6,182 bases of DNA, from positions 1 to 6,182 of the forward strand of contig CAJFTV010000048.1 of the NCBI GenBank assembly GCA_904420055.1. Reading direction: 5' to 3'. Position numbers and translations under genes: made by a program. Position 1 is the first letter of the stretch. Each line of letters starts with the position of its first letter. Positions 1 to 5,635 of the stretch are shown piece by piece. A model generated the notes under the pieces. It ran no database searches. It had not been told where the DNA came from and was given only the letters and a program-made list of their open reading frames with translations. The stretch comes from Candidatus Alloscillospira gallinarum (lineage in GTDB: Bacteria > Bacillota > Clostridia > Oscillospirales > Oscillospiraceae).

Positions 1-1
1 C

Positions 2-304
2 CACGGCCGCAGCAAGCTCCTCCGGAGACACCACAGATAAAATGGAAAGGGCCGCCTTGGGACCAACGCCTGAGACCGAGGTAAGCAGCTCAAAGCACTT
101 CTTTTCACTTGTGCTCCAAAATCCAAATATGTCAAAAGCGTCCTCTTTTACATTGCAGTAAGTGTAGAGTTTGGCCTGTTCACCCAGCTTCAGATGAGAT
201 ACCGTGTTCATGGACACATTACAGGCATACCCCACGCCCCCCACGTCCAGCACGGCAAGCCCCGGTTCAAGGACAGTGACCTTTCCATCTATATAGTAGA
301 ACAT
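2..304 (-). CDS. ruvA: Holliday junction branch migration protein RuvA (N-terminal 101 residues, cut by window edge)
   Basis: RuvA binds four-way DNA junctions as a tetramer and loads the RuvB helicase for branch migration. Seen: the frame starts at an ATG (302-304) and stays open to the window edge. The start MFYYIDGKV and the stretch LDVGGVGY (residues 19-26) fit the OB-fold domain I. KED (53-55) matches the acidic pin that in E. coli is E55/D56. LLTSVSGVGPKAALSILS (73-90) is a helix-hairpin-helix DNA-binding motif. About half of the usual 190-200 residues is present; the rest and probably ruvB lie outside the window. A GGAGGAG site at 312-318, inside the ruvC coding region, is 7 bases from the ATG. 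The gene overlaps ruvC by 16 bases, which suggests translational coupling. Confidence 0.95.
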   Translation of the reverse strand, partial: MFYYIDGKVTVLEPGLAVLDVGGVGYACNVSMNTVSHLKLGEQAKLYTYCNVKEDAFDIFGFWSTSEKKCFELLTSVSGVGPKAALSILSVVSPEELAAAV

Positions 305-801
305 ACGCTGTCTCCTCCAATATTGAGCAGTGAATTTGAAAAACGGCTGTGGGTCACAGCAAGGGCGAGGGCGTCTGCCGCGTCGTCAGGTTTTGGTACC
401 TTGGAGAGTCCCAGTATATTTTTAACCATCTCCATCACCTGACGCTTCTCTGCCCGTCCGTAGCCAGTCATGGCCTGCTTTACCTGCAGCGGTGTGTACT
501 CGAACATGGGTATTCCCCGCTGCTGTCCGGCAAGGAGTATAACTCCCCTTCCATGGGCGACCGCAATGCCGGTTTTAAGGTTTGTATTAAAGAACAACTC
601 CTCCACGGATATCGCGTCCGGGTGGAATGTGTCAATAAGGCTTAGCATATCATTATATATCTGAGACAGGCGCACAGAGAGGCGCAGTCCGGCAGGCGTG
701 GATATAACGCCGTAACGCACTGGCTTAAGTGCCGAACCCGCTGCTTCAACAACGCCAAACCCCACTGTGGCAATGCCGGGGTCTATTCCCAAAATAATCA
801 T
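289..801 (-). CDS. ruvC: Crossover junction endodeoxyribonuclease RuvC
   Basis: RuvC is the dimeric, Mg2+-dependent nuclease that cuts Holliday junctions symmetrically after RuvAB branch migration. The protein has 170 residues, normal for the family (about 160-175). The four catalytic acidic residues are all visible in the RNase H-like fold: D7 in LGIDPG, E67 in SVEELFF, and D140 and D143 in DDAADALALA. The ATG at 799-801 is chosen over an in-frame GTG three codons upstream (808-810). That GTG lies inside the GAGGTG ribosome binding site, which has ideal 6-base spacing to the ATG, and starting at the ATG gives the standard MIILGIDPG amino end. It is first in a ruvC-ruvA operon, and its end overlaps ruvA. 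Confidence 0.96.
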   Translation of the reverse strand: MIILGIDPGIATVGFGVVEAAGSALKPVRYGVISTPAGLRLSVRLSQIYNDMLSLIDTFHPDAISVEELFFNTNLKTGIAVAHGRGVILLAGQQRGIPMFEYTPLQVKQAMTGYGRAEKRQVMEMVKNILGLSKVPKPDDAADALALAVTHSRFSNSLLNIGGDSVCSTI

Positions 802-807
802 ACCATG

Positions 808-813
808 CACCTC
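808..813 (-). promoter_or_regulatory. ribosome binding site deciding the ruvC start
   Basis: On the minus strand this reads GAGGTG and lies 6 bases before the ATG at 799-801. It overlaps the alternative GTG start at 808-810, so that upstream start cannot easily be used. Confidence 0.75.
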
Positions 814-819
814 TAAGGC

Positions 820-848
820 ATTTTAGCATTATAATGGGAAAAAGGCAA
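820..848 (-). promoter_or_regulatory. probable sigma-A promoter of ruvC-ruvA
   Basis: On the minus strand TTGCCT (843-848) is followed after 17 bases by TAAAAT (820-825), preceded by TGC, an extended -10. Transcription would begin near 812-814, giving a very short leader that starts almost at the ribosome binding site. A second TATAAT lies at 828-833 but has only a poor -35 (GTGCGA), so which -10 is used is uncertain. No LexA-type GAAC-N4-GTTC box was seen by eye, so SOS control is not indicated. Confidence 0.4.
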
Positions 849-864
849 CATCGCACTTTCCCAT
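834..864. repeat. 8-bp inverted repeat flanking the ruvC -35
   Basis: ATGGGAAA (834-841) is repeated inverted as TTTCCCAT (857-864), with 15 bases between the arms. The candidate ruvC -35 lies between them. It could be an operator or chance. No known binding site is recognised. Confidence 0.3.
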
Positions 865-931
865 ACAGGCAAATCCGCTCAAAGGATATATACTCCTCTT
901 AAGATTTTCACTCAAATAGCACGATATTTTT

Positions 932-958
932 CACAGCTTCAAAAAAACGGCATACACT
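932..958 (+). promoter_or_regulatory. candidate mother-cell sporulation sigma (SigE/SigK-like) promoter
   Basis: CATACACT at 951-958 matches the Bacillus/Clostridium SigE -10 consensus CATACAmT exactly and the SigK -10 (CATAnnnTA) except for its last base. CACA at 932-935, 15 bases upstream, fits the short SigK -35 (mACm). No good SigE -35 is at the normal 14-base spacing; ATATT at 924-928 is too far away. The -10 is about 60 bases before the ATG of the Cys-rich protein. Sigma assignment by eye is tentative. Confidence 0.35.
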
Positions 959-1019
959 GTATTGAAGCAGGAATTAAAAACTATTTCCACAACTCAAACA
1001 TATTTAAGGAGGAACACAT

Positions 1020-1847
1020 ATGGCAGACAGAGTTTCGCCCGGCGCCATTACTGATGGCATGAATTGCCGTGAGGCCGTTTGCATTCACACAGATAAAATC
1101 TTCGACAGCTGCCGCGACAAAGACTGTATAGAAGACCTCAGGCTCTACCCCACCGCGGCGTCACAATTTTACATTGACAACGCTGTAAGTGTCAGGGCTC
1201 GCACAGCACAGCTGCTCTACGCCTCTGTAGATGTAGACGAGGTGACTTTTAACCGCGGTTTTTACACAGTTGACGTGCGCTATTTTTACAGAGTGACAGG
1301 CGACGCCTTCACCCTCTCAAATCCCCCCGCCGAGATTGAGGGACTGGCAGTATTCGACAAGAGGGTTATCCTCTTCGGCAGCGAGGGCAGCGCAAAGGTA
1401 TTCACCTCTCAGGATATCATAACCGACGGTCAGACAATGCGCCGGGCGATAATGCCCAAGGCAATTGTCGAGGCGGTCGACCCAATTATCTTAAACATGC
1501 GCGTTGTCGACGTCTGCGACTGCATACCCGGTGACAGTGTATACACCGATGTGCCGGATTTTATTTCAGCCATGTTTAACGGCGACCTTGTACTGGACGG
1601 AACAGGCAGAAGAGTGTACATAACTATCGGCCAGTTCTCAATCATACGCCTTGAACGCGATTCTCAGCTTCTCATTCCGGTTTATGACTACTGCATGCCT
1701 GAAAAAGAGTGTGTAGGCTGCGGAGATGACGACCCCTGCACCCTGTTCTCACGCATCAGCTTCCCCGTTGACGAGTTCTTCCCCCCGGACACCATTGACA
1801 AGTCCGACTGCTACCGGGACGTGATGGGAAACACAAGAGGCAGCTAA
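1020..1847 (+). CDS. conserved clostridial-type cysteine-rich protein of unknown function
   Basis: This protein has 275 residues and I know no assigned function for it. It resembles, from memory, a hypothetical protein family of spore-forming Clostridia. No signal peptide or membrane segment is visible, so it is probably cytoplasmic or deposited on a structure. It has 11 cysteines: four near the start (C16, C21, C31, C36, in the NCREAVC...DSCRDKDC segment), a CDC pair (166/168), and a cluster C225, C231, C234, C240 ahead of a conserved-looking FPVDEFFPP stretch. The middle (residues 50-160) looks like a beta-rich fold, with VDVRYFYRV and KRVILFGSEGSAKVF. The start is supported by AAGGAGG at 1006-1012, 7 bases from the ATG. 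It is a single gene, convergent with the rpsF operon. The SigE/SigK-like -10 upstream and the cysteine content suggest, without proof, a spore coat or sporulation role. Metal binding is the main alternative. Confidence 0.85.
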   Translation: MADRVSPGAITDGMNCREAVCIHTDKIFDSCRDKDCIEDLRLYPTAASQFYIDNAVSVRARTAQLLYASVDVDEVTFNRGFYTVDVRYFYRVTGDAFTLSNPPAEIEGLAVFDKRVILFGSEGSAKVFTSQDIITDGQTMRRAIMPKAIVEAVDPIILNMRVVDVCDCIPGDSVYTDVPDFISAMFNGDLVLDGTGRRVYITIGQFSIIRLERDSQLLIPVYDYCMPEKECVGCGDDDPCTLFSRISFPVDEFFPPDTIDKSDCYRDVMGNTRGS

Positions 1848-1874
1848 AACTTCTACAGCACCATATCCGACAAA

Positions 1875-1904
1875 AAATCCCCGGCTCAATTGAGCCGGGG
1901 ATTT
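1875..1904 (-). terminator. intrinsic terminator of the rpsF-ssb-rpsR operon, possibly bidirectional
   Basis: This is a perfect 30-base palindrome with 15-base arms (1875-1889 and 1890-1904) and a GC-rich CCCCGGCTC core. Read on the minus strand, the stem runs straight into six Ts (complement of 1872-1877), a strong terminator 18 bases after the rpsR stop codon. On the plus strand only ATTT follows, so it may also stop the Cys-rich gene, but less efficiently. Confidence 0.88.
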
Positions 1905-1922
1905 CCATGTTATCTTTGCGGC

Positions 1923-2165
1923 TTAGTCTGTTACATAGGGAAGAAGGGCAATCTGTCTTGCTCTCTTAATTGCAACCATGAGCTGGCGCTGATGAGCTGC
2001 GCACGTGCCGGTTGTTCTGCGGGGCAGAATCTTACTCCGGTCAGACATATAGCGGCGAAGCTTTGCGGTGTCCTTGTAGTCTATGTGCTGGCACTTATCA
2101 ACACAGAACTGGCAAACTTTCCTGCGCTTGCGTCCGCGCTGCTTGTTGTCTCTCTCGTTAGCCAT
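1923..2165 (-). CDS. rpsR: 30S ribosomal protein bS18
   Basis: bS18 sits on the platform of the small ribosomal subunit as a heterodimer with bS6. The 80 residues show a basic amino end (RGRKRRK), the central IDYKD box (28-32), PRRTTGTCAAHQR (49-60) and IKRARQIALLPY (66-77). C18, C21, C55 and H58 form the zinc-ligand set of the C+ form of S18; C25 is an additional cysteine. The start is supported by GGAGG at 2173-2177, 7 bases from the ATG. It is the last gene of rpsF-ssb-rpsR, 31 bases after ssb and just before the terminator. Only one S18 copy is in the window; whether a zinc-free C- paralogue exists elsewhere cannot be seen. Confidence 0.97.
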   Translation of the reverse strand: MANERDNKQRGRKRRKVCQFCVDKCQHIDYKDTAKLRRYMSDRSKILPRRTTGTCAAHQRQLMVAIKRARQIALLPYVTD

Positions 2166-2196
2166 TATTTAACCTCCAATCATTCTGAAATGGTTA

Positions 2197-2640
2197 TCAG
2201 AACGGCAGGTCTCCGTCGTCCTCGTCAAGCTCTGCGAAATCTGAGCCGGTTACGGGGGCGGTGTACCCACTGTCGTAGTCGTTTCTTGCAGGAGCCTGGA
2301 AACCGGCGGCTTCCCTGCTCTTTTTACTCTCGGTAAAATAGATATTGTCGGCGACAACCTCCGCACTGCGGCGCTTGTTGCCATCCTTGTCAGTCCAGTC
2401 ACGGATTTGAAGTCTTCCTGTGACTGCGGCCATCTGGCCCTTGACAAAGTACTTTGAAACAAATTCTGCTGTATTTCTCCAGGCGACAATGTCGATGAAA
2501 TCCGTCTGTCTCTCGCCGCTGTCCCTTGAGGTATATCCCCTGTCCACAGCAAGCGTGAACGAGGCCACCGCAGTACCTGTCCCAGTGTGTCTCAGCTCCG
2601 GGTCGCGGGTAAGGCGTCCCATAAGAACTACCTGGTTCAT
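2197..2640 (-). CDS. ssb: single-stranded DNA-binding protein SSB
   Basis: SSB coats single-stranded DNA during replication, recombination and repair and recruits partner proteins through its acidic tip. The 147 residues show an OB fold from MNQVVLMGRLTRDPELR (1-17) through DFIDIVAWRNTAEFVSKYFVKG (47-68) to the KRRSAEVVADNIYF segment (89-102). A short disordered linker then leads to the C-terminal tip DEDDGDLPF, matching the conserved D-D-x-x-F partner-binding peptide. It lies between rpsF and rpsR, a classic conserved order. Its ribosome binding site overlaps the rpsF stop codon, so translation is probably coupled. Confidence 0.97.
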   Translation of the reverse strand: MNQVVLMGRLTRDPELRHTGTGTAVASFTLAVDRGYTSRDSGERQTDFIDIVAWRNTAEFVSKYFVKGQMAAVTGRLQIRDWTDKDGNKRRSAEVVADNIYFTESKKSREAAGFQAPARNDYDSGYTAPVTGSDFAELDEDDGDLPF

Positions 2641-2645
2641 ATGTG

Positions 2646-2652
2646 CCTCCTT
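2646..2652 (-). promoter_or_regulatory. ssb ribosome binding site overlapping the rpsF stop codon
   Basis: The minus strand reads AAGGAGG, 5 bases before the ssb ATG (2638-2640). Its first two As are the end of the rpsF TAA stop codon (2651-2653). A terminating rpsF ribosome would sit directly on the ssb initiation site, which favours coupled translation. Confidence 0.8.
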
Positions 2653-2947
2653 ACTGACCGACCACTGTAATCAGTGAACGCATAACGCCGTCGGTGATTT
2701 TGAGGATACGGTCGAGCTCTGCCGGGAATTCCGGAGCAGATGTGAACTTGGCCAGAACATAATATCCCTCGGGCTTGTCGTTGATGAGATAGGCCAGCTT
2801 GCGCTTGCCCCACTCGTCCTGCTCTGTGAGCGTACCATTTGCCTCAATAAGGTTTTTGAACTTTTCGACGATTGCCGCGATTTCCTCCTCACCCTTATCA
2901 AGGTCAATGATGTACATGAGCTCATAGTTCTCAGTTACCTTTGCCAT
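2651..2947 (-). CDS. rpsF: 30S ribosomal protein bS6
   Basis: bS6 binds the central domain of 16S rRNA together with bS18. From the chosen ATG the protein has 98 residues, normal for the family. It shows the ferredoxin-like fold pattern: NYELMYIIDLD (6-16), the DEWGKRKLAYLINDKPEGYYVLAKF segment (44-68) and RILKITDGVMRSLITV (80-95). The open frame extends 23 codons further upstream, but that extension lacks family similarity and reads back across the ribosome binding site and leader. The ATG at 2945-2947 follows AAGGAGGTG (2957-2965). It is first in the rpsF-ssb-rpsR operon, with a consensus promoter and structured leader upstream. Confidence 0.96.
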   Translation of the reverse strand: MAKVTENYELMYIIDLDKGEEEIAAIVEKFKNLIEANGTLTEQDEWGKRKLAYLINDKPEGYYVLAKFTSAPEFPAELDRILKITDGVMRSLITVVGQ

Positions 2948-3021
2948 TTTTACATGCACCTCCTTTTGGACTATTGGCCCCCATTTTTGGGCATGGGAGC
3001 AAGGATACCTGTTCACACAGG
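2948..3021 (-). promoter_or_regulatory. structured 5' leader of rpsF (possible S6:S18 autoregulatory RNA)
   Basis: The transcript would begin near 3021-3022. First comes a hairpin CCTGT-GTGA-ACAGG (3008-3021) closed by a GNRA-type tetraloop. Next is a longer hairpin pairing 2993-3002 with 2974-2984: 10 pairs with one bulged base and one G-U pair. A competing 4-bp stem (2977-2980 with 2989-2992) uses part of the same bases, so two folds exclude each other. The ribosome binding site follows at 2957-2965. In many bacteria an S6:S18 complex represses its own mRNA through a leader hairpin. I could not find the CCG bulge I recall for that motif, so identity with it is inference. Confidence 0.4.
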
Positions 3022-3028
3022 CTTATTT

Positions 3029-3056
3029 ATTATACACAATTATACGGATTTGTCAA
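3029..3056 (-). promoter_or_regulatory. sigma-A promoter of rpsF-ssb-rpsR
   Basis: On the minus strand TTGACA (complement of 3051-3056) is followed after 16 bases by TATAAT (complement of 3029-3034). Both hexamers are perfect consensus, as expected for a strongly expressed ribosomal protein operon. Confidence 0.85.
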
Positions 3057-3106
3057 TATTTCCATATTATATTTCTAAAAATAAAATGTTCTTACATGAT
3101 TTAAAC

Positions 3107-3135
3107 TTGAAATAAGAAATAATTCCCACTAAAAT
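3107..3135 (+). promoter_or_regulatory. probable sigma-A promoter of the alcohol dehydrogenase unit
   Basis: TTGAAA (3107-3112) is followed after 17 bases by TAAAAT (3130-3135). Each hexamer differs from consensus at one base. Transcription would start near 3142, leaving a leader of about 30 bases. The stretch between this promoter and the divergent rpsF promoter is strongly AT-rich, and no recognisable operator (for example a Rex-type TTGTTAA palindrome) was seen. Confidence 0.5.
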
Positions 3136-3174
3136 TATGAGTAGATACTTTAGGAAAAATGGAGGACAAATATA

Positions 3175-4335
3175 ATGGCATTTCATCAGTTTAATCCTTT
3201 CTGCCCAATTATAGCATGCTGTGGCTCTGTCGCCGTGCTTGGCGACAAGATTAAAGAGGCCGGGTGCAAAAGGCCCATCATCTGCTGTGATGAGGGTATT
3301 GTAAACGCGGGCATCACAAAGAAAGTTCAGGATATACTCGCCGCCAGCGGGCTCGACTGCGGAGTATTCAGCGGCGTTCACGCAGACCCATCTGCCGAGA
3401 TAGTTGACGAGGCTGTCGAGGCTGCCCTTGCTCACAAAGCCGACTGCCTTGTTGGTCTTGGCGGAGGAAGCAGCATGGACACTGCAAAATGTGCTTCAAT
3501 CCGTCTCAGCGGGTTTGAGGGAAAGACGGCAAAGTATGTCCTTGCCGTGCCAATCAGAATGGACACAACCGTTCCCGTATTTCTTGTACCAACCACAACC
3601 GGCACCGGCAGCGAGTGCACAAAGGTAGCTGTCATCTCCCGTCCTGAGCACAATGTAAAATGGAGCGTCTATGTAAATACCACAATGGCAATAATAGACC
3701 CTGAGCTTACTGTTACGCTTCCAAAGCACGAGACTGCTACAACCGGTCTTGACGCCCTGGCACATGCAACTGAAGCTCTCACAAGCAAAGACTCAAATGT
3801 ACACTCTGACCTCTTGGCAGTTGCCGCCATTGAAAAGATATCAAAATATCTCCTTACAACATGGATAGAGCCCGACAATATCGAGGCCCGTACTCAAATG
3901 GCTCTTGCCGCCAACTGGGCCGGCATGGCATTTGCCGACCCAATGTGCCATGCAGGCCACGCCATAGGCGACGCACTGGGCTGTAACTTCCACACAGCTC
4001 ATGGACACAGCTGTTCACTTGGTCTTGCCGAGGTAATGCGGCTTGTGGCCCCCGCTGTTCCCGAAAAAATGGCAGTTATTGCAAAGGCAATGGGTCTTAA
4101 TGTAAATGGCTCTGAGACCGGCAAGGAGCTGGGCGACATGGTTGCAGAGTTTATTTATGACCTTATGCGCAAAATGGAGCTTATATCTCTCAAATCCATA
4201 GGGGCTACACGTGAAGGCGTTATTGCTCTTGCCCAGGAGGTTGTAGACAACCACCTGTCAAGTTACTGTCCTGTAAAAATCACGCTGGAGGTCGCGGAAA
4301 AGCTTCTCGCAGACATGTACGACAACTACCAGTAA
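3175..4335 (+). CDS. iron-containing (group III) alcohol dehydrogenase
   Basis: This family oxidises or reduces alcohols and aldehydes with NAD(P) and a divalent metal, usually Fe2+. The 386 residues match the usual length. The Rossmann-like domain carries GGGSSMDTAK (96-105), the dinucleotide phosphate loop, and PTTTGTGSE (139-147). D39 corresponds to the aspartate that gives E. coli FucO its preference for NAD, so NAD use is inferred. Metal ligands by alignment to FucO are D193 and H197 (GLDALAHA), H262 and H276 (AHGHS). FucO H267, in the HxxxH motif, aligns with D266 here. The protein is rich in cysteine (14), several near the start. GGAGG at 3161-3165 precedes the ATG by 9 bases. It is first of a two-gene unit, with the C_GCAxxG_C_C gene 12 bases behind. 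The substrate cannot be told from sequence. Confidence 0.93.
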   Translation: MAFHQFNPFCPIIACCGSVAVLGDKIKEAGCKRPIICCDEGIVNAGITKKVQDILAASGLDCGVFSGVHADPSAEIVDEAVEAALAHKADCLVGLGGGSSMDTAKCASIRLSGFEGKTAKYVLAVPIRMDTTVPVFLVPTTTGTGSECTKVAVISRPEHNVKWSVYVNTTMAIIDPELTVTLPKHETATTGLDALAHATEALTSKDSNVHSDLLAVAAIEKISKYLLTTWIEPDNIEARTQMALAANWAGMAFADPMCHAGHAIGDALGCNFHTAHGHSCSLGLAEVMRLVAPAVPEKMAVIAKAMGLNVNGSETGKELGDMVAEFIYDLMRKMELISLKSIGATREGVIALAQEVVDNHLSSYCPVKITLEVAEKLLADMYDNYQ

Positions 4336-4347
4336 GAGGCACAAGAA

Positions 4348-4782
4348 ATGACAGTTGAAGAGATTTTCACCTTTCTTACAAAAGGCGCTAACTGCAGTCA
4401 GGCAGTTCTTTTAAGCGCGGCTGAAGAGCTTGGCATATCTCAGGAAACTGCGATGAAAATTGCCGCAGGATTCGGCGGAGGTATGTATTCGGCTGATACA
4501 TGCGGCTGTGTCACCGGCGCAATCATGGCCCTTGGCCTCAAATACGGCTGGGACTTTACCGGAAATCAGAGCTACAGGGATACTTGCCGCGAAAAAATAC
4601 TTGAGTTTAAAGAGCGTTTTAAAGAGGAAAACGGCTCAATCTATTGCCGCGAACTCTTAGGAGCTGATATTTCCACACCAGAGGGCGCCGCAGAAGTTGA
4701 ACAAAAAAATTTGAAACAGGAACTATGTCCAAAACTCATGGCAAGTGCAAGTGAAATTTTGGCCGACCTTCTTGACGACTGA
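4348..4782 (+). CDS. C_GCAxxG_C_C family putative redox-active protein
   Basis: The 144-residue protein matches a small family of bacteria and archaea, named for its spaced cysteines and suspected of redox or metal-cofactor function. None that I know of has an established reaction. Cysteines are at 16 (GANCSQAV), 52 and 54 (DTCGCVTGAIMALGLKYG, the core motif), 80, 100 (IYCREL) and 127 (ELCPKLM). The glycine-rich AAGFGGGM (39-46) precedes the core. The extra cysteine at 54, where I recall alanine in many relatives, is a small variation. There is no signal peptide or membrane segment. AAGAGG at 4334-4339, overlapping the dehydrogenase stop, is 8 bases from the ATG. Co-transcription with the dehydrogenase suggests an accessory or electron-transfer role, which is inference. 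Confidence 0.88.
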   Translation: MTVEEIFTFLTKGANCSQAVLLSAAEELGISQETAMKIAAGFGGGMYSADTCGCVTGAIMALGLKYGWDFTGNQSYRDTCREKILEFKERFKEENGSIYCRELLGADISTPEGAAEVEQKNLKQELCPKLMASASEILADLLDD

Positions 4783-4792
4783 CTGATAAAAT

Positions 4793-4827
4793 ATATCCCG
4801 GACTTTTAAGATAAAAGTCCGGGATAT
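4793..4827. terminator. bidirectional terminator between convergent operons
   Basis: A 16-bp perfect stem (4793-4808 with 4812-4827) with a 3-base AGA loop and a TCCCGGACTTTTA-type arm. On the plus strand TTTAT follows; on the minus strand TTTTAT follows. It ends the dehydrogenase/C_GCAxxG_C_C transcript from one side and the dCMP deaminase transcript, whose stop codon abuts it at 4828-4830, from the other. Confidence 0.85.
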
Positions 4828-5322
4828 TTATCTGCTCTTTTTTATATCCGGGAGGGAATCATCTTCGTCAATCCATTGCTGAGTAAGCGTATCGGTATAT
4901 TTCCCCTCACCTATTCTGCAAACCACGCGGACAATTCCGGCGTTTATAATGAGCCGGCGGCACATTGAACATGGTGTTGTATCAGTGAGAAGCTCTCCGG
5001 TCTTGCTGTTTCGGCCGGTAAGATACAGTGTTCCGCCAATCATATCCCGGCGCGCCGCGGAAATTATTGCATTTGCTTCAGCGTGGACACTGCGGCAGAG
5101 CTCATATCTCTCTCCGCTGGGAATGTTCATGGAGTCCCGCCTGCAATACTGAAGGTCTATGCAGTTGTCGCGTCCTCTGGGAGCCCCGTTGTATCCGGTG
5201 GCAACAATTTCGTCGTTTAATACAATTATAGCTCCATATTTACGGCGAAGGCATGTAGAGCGGTTTAACACAGTTTCCGCGATATCAAGGTAGTAATTTA
5301 TCTTATCTTTTCTCACTGTCAT
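4828..5322 (-). CDS. deoxycytidylate (dCMP) deaminase, ComEB type
   Basis: This enzyme deaminates dCMP to dUMP and so feeds thymidylate synthesis. The 164 residues contain the zinc-dependent cytidine/deoxycytidylate deaminase signature: HAE (H80, catalytic E82) and PCSMC (117-121, zinc ligands C118 and C121). GYNGAPRG (43-50) is the substrate-loop motif of dCMP deaminases and separates it from tRNA or free-base deaminases. Other cysteines (24, 54, 60, 76) fit the extra metal or structural cysteines of this group. The tail after residue 150 is short and charged. The ATG at 5320-5322 has AAAGGGG very close upstream (2 bases), an unusually tight spacing, yet no better start exists before the conserved region. 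It is a single gene with its own consensus promoter, divergent from tRNA-Arg. Firmicutes often call it comEB, but no competence genes are nearby. Confidence 0.93.
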   Translation of the reverse strand: MTVRKDKINYYLDIAETVLNRSTCLRRKYGAIIVLNDEIVATGYNGAPRGRDNCIDLQYCRRDSMNIPSGERYELCRSVHAEANAIISAARRDMIGGTLYLTGRNSKTGELLTDTTPCSMCRRLIINAGIVRVVCRIGEGKYTDTLTQQWIDEDDSLPDIKKSR

Positions 5323-5349
5323 ATCCCCTTTCTGCGACTGCTACTTACA

Positions 5350-5377
5350 ATTATAATTATATCCTGACAAATGTCAA
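5350..5377 (-). promoter_or_regulatory. sigma-A promoter of the dCMP deaminase, with overlapping small inverted repeat
   Basis: On the minus strand TTGACA (complement of 5372-5377) is followed after 16 bases by TATAAT (complement of 5350-5355), both perfect consensus. A further TATAAT copy lies 6 bases nearer the -35, too close to function with it. The inverted repeat TGACA-N2-TGTCA (5365-5376) overlaps the -35 and could be a repressor site. Confidence 0.75.
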
Positions 5378-5390
5378 ACAAATATAATTT

Positions 5391-5439
5391 AAAAAAGCTG
5401 AAAAAATGTCTTGCATTTTGTTTGCGTGTATGCTATTAT
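5391..5439 (+). promoter_or_regulatory. promoter of tRNA-Arg with A-rich upstream element
   Basis: TTGCAT (5411-5416) is followed after 17 bases by TATTAT (5434-5439), preceded by TGC, an extended -10. A runs at 5391-5396 and 5401-5406 just before the -35 resemble an UP element, common at stable RNA promoters. The pre-tRNA leader then holds a tiny hairpin, CGCT-GCAA-AGCG (5447-5458), before the mature 5' end. Confidence 0.6.
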
Positions 5440-5468
5440 AATGGGGCGCTGCAAAGCGAATGAAAAAT

Positions 5469-5545
5469 GCGCCTGTAGCTCAGCTGGATAGAGTGCGCGG
5501 CTACGAACCGCGAGACCGGGGGTTCGAGTCCCTCCAGGCGTACCA
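5469..5545 (+). tRNA. tRNA-Arg(ACG), CCA encoded
   Basis: The full cloverleaf folds by hand. The acceptor stem is GCGCCTG (5469-5475) with CAGGCGT (5535-5541); its first pair is G-U. The D stem is GCTC/GAGT, and the anticodon stem CGCGG/CCGCG (5496-5500, 5508-5512) has loop CTACGAA. The T arm is GGGGG-TTCGAGT-CCCTC, followed by discriminator A5542 and encoded CCA (5543-5545). The anticodon ACG (5503-5505) reads CGN arginine codons after A34 is converted to inosine by TadA. The 77-base length is normal. It is a single gene with its own promoter and terminator. Confidence 0.97.
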
Positions 5546-5560
5546 CATTAAAAATGGCGA

Positions 5561-5595
5561 GGAAAAATCCCTATTTATAGGGATTTTTCCTTTTT
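5561..5595 (+). terminator. intrinsic terminator of tRNA-Arg
   Basis: A 13-bp perfect stem (5561-5573 with 5578-5590) with a TTTA loop is followed directly by five Ts (5591-5595). It begins 15 bases after the CCA end of the tRNA. It marks the last feature with host-like composition in the window. Confidence 0.9.
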
Positions 5596-5635
5596 ATAAT
5601 CATTTGCTATTGATGCAATTTAGAAGATACTCTGA

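Noticed and set aside
802..810. GTG start of ruvC three codons upstream
   Set aside because: It overlaps the ribosome binding site that serves the ATG at 799-801, and RuvC proteins begin at MxILGIDPG.
1890..2336. 148-codon plus-strand open frame opposite rpsR and ssb
   Set aside because: It starts inside the terminator hairpin and lies antisense to two certain genes, with no ribosome binding site and no recognisable family.
2948..3016. 23-codon upstream extension of rpsF
   Set aside because: It would be translated through the leader hairpin and the AAGGAGGTG ribosome binding site, and bS6 proteins begin close to the chosen ATG.
3067..3435. 122-codon minus-strand frame opposite the start of the dehydrogenase
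   Set aside because: It runs antisense into the dehydrogenase and through the AT-rich promoter region. It is a shadow frame with no family signal.
5604..5631. possible promoter TTGCTA-N16-GATACT before the last membrane gene
   Set aside because: Each hexamer has only four of six consensus bases, and the region is AT-rich enough for such matches by chance.
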